Of a DNA stretch of 64,000 nt, positions 59,801-64,000 are shown piece after piece. The stretch comes from Membranipora membranacea (Eukaryota > Bryozoa > Gymnolaemata > Cheilostomatida > Membraniporidae), in assembly GCA_914767715.1 (NCBI GenBank), contig OU612075.1, positions 12,152,001 through 12,216,000 of the forward strand. Direction: 5' to 3'. A program made the position numbers and the translations under genes. The notes beneath the pieces were generated by a model, which worked only from the letters and a program-made list of their open reading frames with translations, ran no database searches and was not told the origin of the DNA. Numbering within the stretch: position 1 is the stretch's first letter; the number at the start of each line of letters is the position of its first letter.

Positions 59801-62800
59801 AGATGGTATTCTTAATGGATATTGATTATTATCTTAAGCGATGACAGAAAAATCAAAAGAGTGTACAAACTGCGAAATCAAATCATTATTAACATGTGTT
59901 CAATTTCAGTTATTTCGATTATGCGGTGGTAAAATTGTGAAATAACACGTTGGCTTATGGCTCAAGGTAAGAACATTCAGCATCTTCAAAGAATGGTTAG
60001 TTATGAAAATCCAATTTTTGCTGCCCATTGGAGAAGTTCTGCTATTTCTAGACATCATTGTTTGTACAGGTTTGCACACAAAGATTTTCTCACTTGGTAT
60101 GTTCAAAAGTTTTGTTTGATAAGCTCTATGGATTTACTAATTGCATTAAGTTACCTTATTTTTTATGAGTCTTAGGCCCACTGACAAGGAGTAAAATGTA
60201 AATGTAAATGTAAATGTAAATCACTTTTTATTTAGCTGCTCTCCAGCAATCTTTACATGAATATAAGATAGATACATATACATATTCAATTTAGCGCACT
60301 CTTGGACAAGGTAGGAGTGGACAAGCTAGGCTATTGTCCAGAGAGCTCACCTCCTTGTGCATGACTTAAGAGGCATGAAGTCAGGTCACACAAAAAACTG
60401 ATATCAAATGACCACAATTCCTATCTACTGATTCTAAATATTTCAGATTCTGTCAGATTCTCAAGTACACAGGCCAATCCATAAAAGAAAGAGGGTCTTA
60501 ATACAATAACAGGACCCTTCAAACGTGGCTTCAATACCGTTCCAATGCAGGACATATGGCAATTATACTACTTTTTATTCATAATTTGTTTGGCTCCCAC
60601 CTGAATTTCGCATGTAACTGTCACATTTGGATCAAACTGGTTGGTGTCAATAGTTTTTTTTTAATCCTGCATAGCTTTGAACTACTACCCTCCACTGAAA
60701 AATCCTATAAGCCAAAGATGGAAACCAAAATTTCCGAGAACGAGTTGTAATTTGAAATAAATTATCATATCAACTATCTCGCCAAATCCCAAATATTCAG
60801 AGGCACCTTTCATTCTTCAAAGGTCTGACTACTCCTAGTAAACCTCAGCATTTTACAATAGCCTCAAGCAAGGATATTTTATTGAGATAGATAAGATAGA
60901 TAAAGCGGTCTTGTCATGGCAAGATAACTTCGCAATGAACCTTATCAGCAACATATTTGCATCCATCAAAATGATGGCGCCGTTGTGAAATCATACACGG
61001 TAGATTTAAAAAAAGAGAAAATATTGACATGATAATGCCACTGTCACATATCAAAATTTCATCACCAATACTACTATCGTTATGTGATAGTAACTAGATA
61101 ATATGTGATGCAGCAGGTTTTCTAAATGTAAATTATTTTCCCTACCTGGTTTTTATTGTTTGTAGATATAGTTGAATGAAAATAAGCAATCGCAATTACA
61201 GAAACAATTCCCCTAGCACGTAATGGCAGCTAGGGTGGGCAGGATTGTTACATTTTCCGAGGTCTGTTGATTTGAAGAAGGGGATGGGTGAATAAAACAA
61301 ATGTATGAAGGACAGGTGGTCAACATCCCCATCAAATAAACAAAGGACAAGTGCCTTCAAACCGATACTGCCTGCTTATGCAACTACAGTATCAAAAAGC
61401 TCAGAACTGACATAGTTCTAAATGAGAGGTGTTCTTCTTTATTTCAACAAAAACCTTATGTTATGTTGTTACTGAACTAAAACTTACCGTGAAAAAGTTG
61501 TGCTTGGAGGTCGGGTGAATACACTTAGTAGGAGGTGGGCGTCTCTGAATTCGCGGGACAACCAGAAGCTGAGAGAATAGGAGTGATTCACTTGAAGCTC
61601 ATCAAAGGGTGTCAGCGGGATACTAAAATACATAATAATAACGTTATTTCTGTCTCTCAGGGTCGACAATGACTGGCACTGATATGCCGGCTTTGGAAGT
61701 ATTTGCTTGTGATGTCTAGGTTTCCAAATCATTAGTGCACTCTTCAACCACTTAAAGCCTTAAACCCAGCGTGAAGCTTTCGCTACAAGGCCGGAGCTAC
61801 AGTGGTTGGTGACCGCGTCCAACTGTATAGAGACATGTCATGTTTGTACATACAGAAGACCTCTATTATTTTAAGTCCTGATCCGAAGGGACCATGTGAT
61901 CAGTCAAAGTCGAAAGACTTTCTGTCAGTCAAGAGGTCACAACGCAGGACCTTATTTGTCACATGATAATGACAAATATCACCAGTTCATCAACTTGTCA
62001 TAAATTCATTACAACATCGTGAGATCACAAACTGGCCATCCTGAGGGTCCATTGTCATACTATTTACTGCATCATTTGTCACCCACCTGTATGACATTCA
62101 TATCAATGCATAGCTGTCATGCATGCAAAAATATATATTAGCTTGTCACAAATCAAAATCGTGTCTATTTATGACAGTACCCTGCGATGAAACAATTCAA
62201 CAATTTCATAGGACATTACCTTACTCTGGCCATTGCACCAACATTTGCCTCCCTTGGAACGCCAAGCCAACCATTGTAAATAAATCGCCACTCTTTTAGG
62301 GATCTCAGATCACGAATAGCAATGCAGTTCAGAAACCTATAAAAAAATGAGGCACATATTATGACATCGATACACTGCAAGCCCAGTTTCTCTGAAGAAC
62401 AAACTGTATTTATTTGAAAGACATTCCCAAAAAAAACAGATTCAATTCTTTCACTGCAGGTACTATGAAACAGTGAAAAAAGCCTAGTTTATTTTTTTTT
62501 GTATTAATTCTCGCTCACCCTCACACAAAGATTATTTTTTTAATTGATATGACTGGCAAAGGTTAAGATTCTTATGTAGACACCCCCCTCTCCAGACCCT
62601 TGTTCCCTTCCGACAAACCCCTGGCCAAAGAAGATGGAAGCATTACCGTTGAGTTTGTTTCACGCATTAAGTTTAGCTTCAAAGTGGGAAAGGTGTTCCG
62701 GACATAACAAAGGCGGCTGATACATTAGTCAGTGTGTAAATAATTCAATACATTCCGCAATATATCTTATTAAGCATTGCCACCTACTCCCATTTGCAGC

Positions 62801-63969
62801 CATATGAAGTCTACATAGTGTGGTATTTGCGATGTAATGTTGGTCGAAGACTAGATCTGACCTGGATCGAAACTAGAACTGTGAGTAATTCTAATTCTTT
62901 TCTTTAAAGGTTGTTGACAGAAATCTTTTAACACAAAGCCATTTTTTCAATCATTTAAATTCTCATTTTTACTGCCGTTATCATGTTGATGAATGTTCTC
63001 TATTAGGAGCCGAAAAGATACGAAAAGAGATGTAATTGATGCAGTGACAAAAAAATTATACGGTTGTGATATACTGATACAGGTTATGCATGAAAGAAGA
63101 ATCACATGGATTATCTCTTTATTCTTGAGGCAGTTTGTGGAAATGAACTTTCGATGTAGGTTTTGGGCAAGGGAGTACTATAGAAAATAAACTTATAAAA
63201 TGAATTTTGTGATCTGGTGATTTATATTTGTTGTGAATGGGAAAAAGCATATTTTTATTAAAAACCCAGCAAGTTGGTGCTTTCTTCACCACTTCCAGTT
63301 AAAAGGTATAGGCAGCAGCACCTGCTTGGTTTTAAAACAAAGGAGTCCCCCAAGTGGTTACGTCAACAATGGGTTTTTCCTCTAGGGCACATGTGTTGAA
63401 AAGCAATATTTTTTGTAAAATTATAGTAATTTCAATCACTAGATCTAGGCATTTACATTCAAATCATCACATGAGCCCAGGGAGAACTTTGTTTGAAGCA
63501 AGTTTTCTAGCCTCAGCTCCAAAAAGAACACTGAAACAAACCAACTGAAGGTTTAAGACATTCCATACAAGGTTAGGCCGTCTGAGTGAAGGGACGAGCT
63601 GTTTCGGGGTGTTGATAGTGTTTTTCTCAATTTACTACAGGCTATATAATATTGCGGTGGTTTTTTTATTTAAACTGAGAGAATTGGTCATCTCACTTTA
63701 CTCAGTTTGCAATTCCGAATAATGAGCCTTTACTGACTCATGTTATAATACCAAGTAATCTAAAATTCTTACCAGTCCGGTGAAGGCCCAGTATTGTCAT
63801 GCCATATCTCTACATGTGTTAGCCTGCCCAATGATGCGGGTGTTGTAAGGATAAAACTATCTTCACCACCCGCACTGAATCTGTCAATGTCAAGGTCCCA
63901 CAGTCTACGAGGAGAGCTTTGAGTCAATTTTGCAGACTTTCCTCTGCTACCATACATTTTGAAACCAAT
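35666..63969 (-). CDS. Polycystin-1-like protein (PLAT to C-terminus), 27 exons, 5' end off window
   Basis: Exons in transcript order: 63969-63773, 62336-62220, 61622-61488, 55443-55347, 55192-54968, 53882-53836, 53405-53357, 51992-51956, 51627-51581, 50878-50780, 50271-50215, 49581-49474, 48973-48717, 48410-48280, 47805-47595, 46236-46088, 45676-45563, 43915-43764, 43542-43302, 43094-42930, 42615-42397, 42185-41923, 38833-38639, 38068-37907, 37483-37320, 36853-36724, 35830-35666. All phases agree and no stop interrupts 1,310 codons. Order: PLAT (residues 1-100), TM2-TM3, loop of about 380 residues, TM4-TM6, TOP domain, TM7-TM11, short tail. PLAT plus TOP plus eleven-TM topology is specific to the PKD1 family (PKD1, PKD1L, PKDREJ). 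PKD2 lacks PLAT. These proteins act in cilia or sperm, usually paired with a PKD2-type subunit. The orthology group within PKD1 is not resolvable here. All introns are GT-AG except a proposed GC donor at 54,967. Confidence 0.93.
36187..36345 (+). mobile_element. tRNA-derived SINE fragment in the last intron of the PKD1-like gene
   Basis: A perfect box B (GGTTCGATTCC, 36,208-36,218) lies in a tRNA-like 3' half (AAGCGAGAGGTCCCGGGTTC). The sequence then continues into a body unrelated to tRNA. Box A is not clear upstream, so the 5' end may be truncated. It is antisense to the host gene. Confidence 0.6.
36724..38833 (-). other. PKD1-like gene: TM7-TM11 channel core
   Basis: Exon 38833-38639 carries FERILMFLLIVYMIREFMKI (S2) and NVWEIVIIFLSLCVVCVYW (S3). 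Exon 38068-37907 carries YHYLLAFLQMAVVLKFLKLL (S4-like) followed by RFIKR. Exon 37483-37320 carries HFNIELFIVVIAFAALGHFL (S5) and the pore helix DMQTSLLTLYNFLLG. Exon 36853-36724 carries GWYFFTFVVFGLFFLLNMFV, followed by AILND (S6 with the conserved LN.FVAI). The LG of the filter position is followed by Arg (codon split by the intron), where PKD2 channels have Asp. Confidence 0.93.
38976..39693 (-). mobile_element. LINE 3' part in intron of the PKD1-like gene
   Basis: The minus-strand frame from about 39,690 to 39,155 reads RDNPVHDSLVINGNNVEQVD and then SFKYLGTIIDKKLKFQEYSI, followed by KKARKRLYIMKKLYSMHIAV. This is the C-terminal part of a non-LTR RT (the FKYLG.ID block). Downstream the strand ends in AATAAACGATGAAATGAAAT and a TGAAA repeat near 38,976-39,010, a typical LINE tail. 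At 39,693 it meets a head-to-head fragment on the other strand (next entry). Confidence 0.75.
39694..39925 (+). mobile_element. Inverted 5' segment of the same LINE insertion
   Basis: The plus-strand frame from 39,699 reads KFKKEENWDAYKKQRNLVTN, then LIRREKRKCIEELIKNSNAG and ISKTLNVKSKP. This is the linker region that precedes RT in LINE ORF2 (dW..YK..RN.V...IR..K). It abuts the reversed C-terminal fragment directly, the arrangement made by twin priming during LINE insertion. Confidence 0.65.
41190..41560 (+). mobile_element. LINE RT C-terminal relic in intron of the PKD1-like gene
   Basis: The plus strand reads KRAFRLICNIQKIPNHLVPT. After a stop comes an open frame (41,322-41,558) with HFNFSRNFNLRDMFKLHPTS, then ASSFNNIPYKLCSIIKYKSF and KLNFF. 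This layout (RAxRLI, a hydrophilic middle, WN.LP..I......FK..L) is the usual end of CR1/L2-type RTs, with N.IP in place of WN.LP. It is antisense to the host gene. Confidence 0.5.
41923..43094 (-). other. PKD1-like gene: extracellular polycystin (TOP) domain
   Basis: Exons 43094-42930, 42615-42397 and 42185-41923 encode VGSIRLRQLRIT, then SSCRIPNYIKKTIPACHADY. The two Cys are 13 apart, as in the conserved TOP disulfide. Next come the motifs YNGSW, EDYNPWHFHDSGTLQTKPLY, GGGYVYYLVSNNQTRLINQM and WTNELTRVVFVEFSLYNPHV. Possible N-glycosylation sites are NGSW, NQTE and NQTR. The last exon's acceptor is the AAG at 42,186-42,188 (ATATCAAG then GTGGAGGG). Confidence 0.93.
42787..42920 (+). repeat. 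Degenerate AAAT/AATG tetranucleotide array
   Basis: Interrupted TAAATAAATGAGTAAATAAA-type units fill the intron beginning ten bases past the donor of the exon that ends at 42,930. It is a simple-sequence repeat and not coding. Confidence 0.8.
43302..46236 (-). other. PKD1-like gene: TM4-TM6 exons
   Basis: Exon 46236-46088 encodes FPAWCVYIGWCVSLGTCFIC and YGLSYGYSRSVEWSVSMLIG (TM4 and the conserved W...S segment). Exon 45676-45563 encodes THPLKIVILAVILVLCMKR (TM5, the PLK motif). Exon 43915-43764 encodes a soluble linker (TLFDVVIAVKDKASDITDAV). Exon 43542-43302 encodes YMLLDILIYIVFATCVVIVV (TM6, equivalent to S1 of the channel domain). Order and spacing match the PKD family. Confidence 0.92.
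44257..44613. mobile_element. Possible MITE with short terminal inverted repeats
   Basis: ATGGGGCTCC (44,257-44,266) and GGAGCCCCAT (44,604-44,613) are exact inverted copies bounding 357 AT-rich bases that include repeated TTGAAGATTGA-like motifs. A 2-base flank (TC) is shared. It codes for nothing and lies in a PKD1-like intron. Only the ends support the call. Confidence 0.35.
47595..53882 (-). other. PKD1-like gene: large charged cytoplasmic loop, 10 exons
   Basis: Ten small exons (53882 down to 47595) encode about residues 258-605 between TM3 and TM4. They are full of Lys, Glu, Asp and Ser. Exon 48973-48717 alone has runs such as DEKKKKGKEDKKEKDDDKRK, repeated as KKEKEDNKKKKEKEHKRDR. Exons 50878-50780, 50271-50215 and 49581-49474 are multiples of three with phase 0 at both ends, so each could be skipped without shifting frame. 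RRxS motifs occur in exons 50878-50780 and 49581-49474. The last exon (47805-47595) is less charged and ends just before TM4. I know of no defined domain here. The tract was accepted as coding because frame and splice sites hold throughout. Confidence 0.8.
50342..50376. repeat. (TA)n microsatellite
   Basis: TATATATATGTATATATATA-type repeat in the intron upstream (transcript sense) of the exon 50271-50215. Confidence 0.85.
54968..55443 (-). other. PKD1-like gene: TM2 and TM3 exons
   Basis: Exon 55443-55347 gives LQRLVCLFTILQLTMLGSIM (TM2), directly after a 6.0 kb intron. Exon 55192-54968 gives YGPYRISLSSIVIGIQVG and VIFPIHFIIILFFKKSRPG (TM3), then the start of the loop with DQDYLFDLEQIQ. This matches the conserved TM2-TM3 pair of PKD1 proteins. 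The second exon must end at phase 0 to join the next one. The only fitting donor is CAG followed by GCTAGT, a GC-type donor. Confidence 0.9.
55444..61487 (-). other. 6.0 kb intron of the PKD1-like gene
   Basis: This is the largest intron found. Open frames within it (for example 57,960-58,265 and 59,957-60,175 on the plus strand) have no family features. It holds an (AAATGT)n array at 60,195-60,221 and short GATA repeats near 60,885-60,905. I saw no exon between the two flanking coding exons, and the frame does not need one. Confidence 0.7.
60195..60221 (+). repeat. (AAATGT)n hexanucleotide array
   Basis: Four tandem GTAAAT units follow TCTTAGGCCCACTGACAAGG. The context (array at the end of otherwise unlabelled sequence) suggests the 3' tail of an old LINE or SINE. 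Confidence 0.75.
61488..63969 (-). other. PKD1-like gene: PLAT/LH2 domain exons
   Basis: Three exons (63969-63773, 62336-62220, 61622-61488) encode residues 1-150 of the visible part. The PLAT core reads KMYGSRGKSAKLTQSSPRRL, DIDRFSAGGEDSFILTT, SLGRLTHVEIWHDNTGPSPD and then WFLNCIAIRDLRSLKEWRFI. It is followed by the family sequence DAHLLLSVFTRPPSTTFSR. PLAT is a beta-sandwich on the cytoplasmic side between TM1 and TM2 that binds lipids and protein partners. Its first strands are encoded upstream of the window. The donor of the second exon is the downstream GTAATG (62,219), not the GTAAGG five bases earlier. Only that choice keeps frame with the next exon. Confidence 0.95.
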
Positions 63970-64000
63970 CTGAAATTGAAGAGGATAGAGTTCAACAGTT

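Noticed and set aside
62220-62228. Upstream GTAAGG as donor of the second PLAT exon
   Set aside because: It has a better consensus, but it ends the exon in phase 0 and causes a stop in the next exon. The GTAATG five bases on keeps the frame and the expected protein.
1-64000. CRISPR arrays, operons, bacterial defence systems
   Set aside because: The window is eukaryotic (introns, SINEs, TATA promoter). No regularly spaced repeats of CRISPR type were seen.

Overview
The window is AT-rich eukaryotic DNA from an animal. It has spliceosomal introns with GT-AG borders, tRNA-derived SINEs, several kinds of non-LTR retrotransposon, a Ty3/gypsy relic, and one very long intron-rich gene for an eleven-pass polycystin-1-type membrane protein. 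The mix of CR1/jockey-like and RTE-like LINEs, hydrolase-bearing retroelement relics and a PKD1-like gene with many small exons would fit a non-insect invertebrate. The sequence alone does not fix the phylum.

Left third (1-24 kb, + strand features). A decayed Ty3/gypsy element (about 0.7-3.2 kb) is followed by a compact three-exon gene with a textbook TATA box. That gene encodes a 250-residue P-loop, small-GTPase-like protein lacking a visible G3 motif (3,824-4,979). Next comes a single-exon ORF with a P2X7-type cytoplasmic (ballast-like) domain (6,179-6,700). From 7 to 25 kb most of what can be read is transposon debris: CCCH-finger gag-like and SGNH-hydrolase-like relics, four CR1/jockey-like LINE fragments, and one RTE-like reverse transcriptase (20.9-22.35 kb) flanked by two copies of a LINE 3' tail.

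Middle (26-35 kb). A + strand series of exon-like blocks keeps splice phase from exon to exon but carries stop codons and a frameshift, so it looks like a decaying intron-containing gene or element. It is followed by an exon resembling Tnp2-type transposases, a tRNA-derived SINE and an unrecognised coding relic.

Right half (35.6-64 kb, - strand). This is the 3' part of one PKD1-like gene. I could join 27 exons in a single uninterrupted frame of 1,310 codons plus stop. They run from within the PLAT domain at the right edge, through TM2-TM3, a very large charged cytoplasmic loop, TM4-TM6, the extracellular polycystin (TOP) domain and the TM7-TM11 channel core, to a short C-terminus. Exons for the extracellular N-terminus and the start of PLAT lie beyond position 64,000. 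Its introns hold a 5'-inverted LINE, another LINE C-terminal relic, a tRNA-derived SINE, a possible MITE and several microsatellites.

The genes show no sign of a shared pathway. The most unusual biology here is the loop of the PKD1-like channel, which is rich in Lys and in RRxS sites and partly built from skippable exons, together with the degenerate GTPase-like gene. I found no sign of a prokaryotic-style system such as CRISPR or operons.
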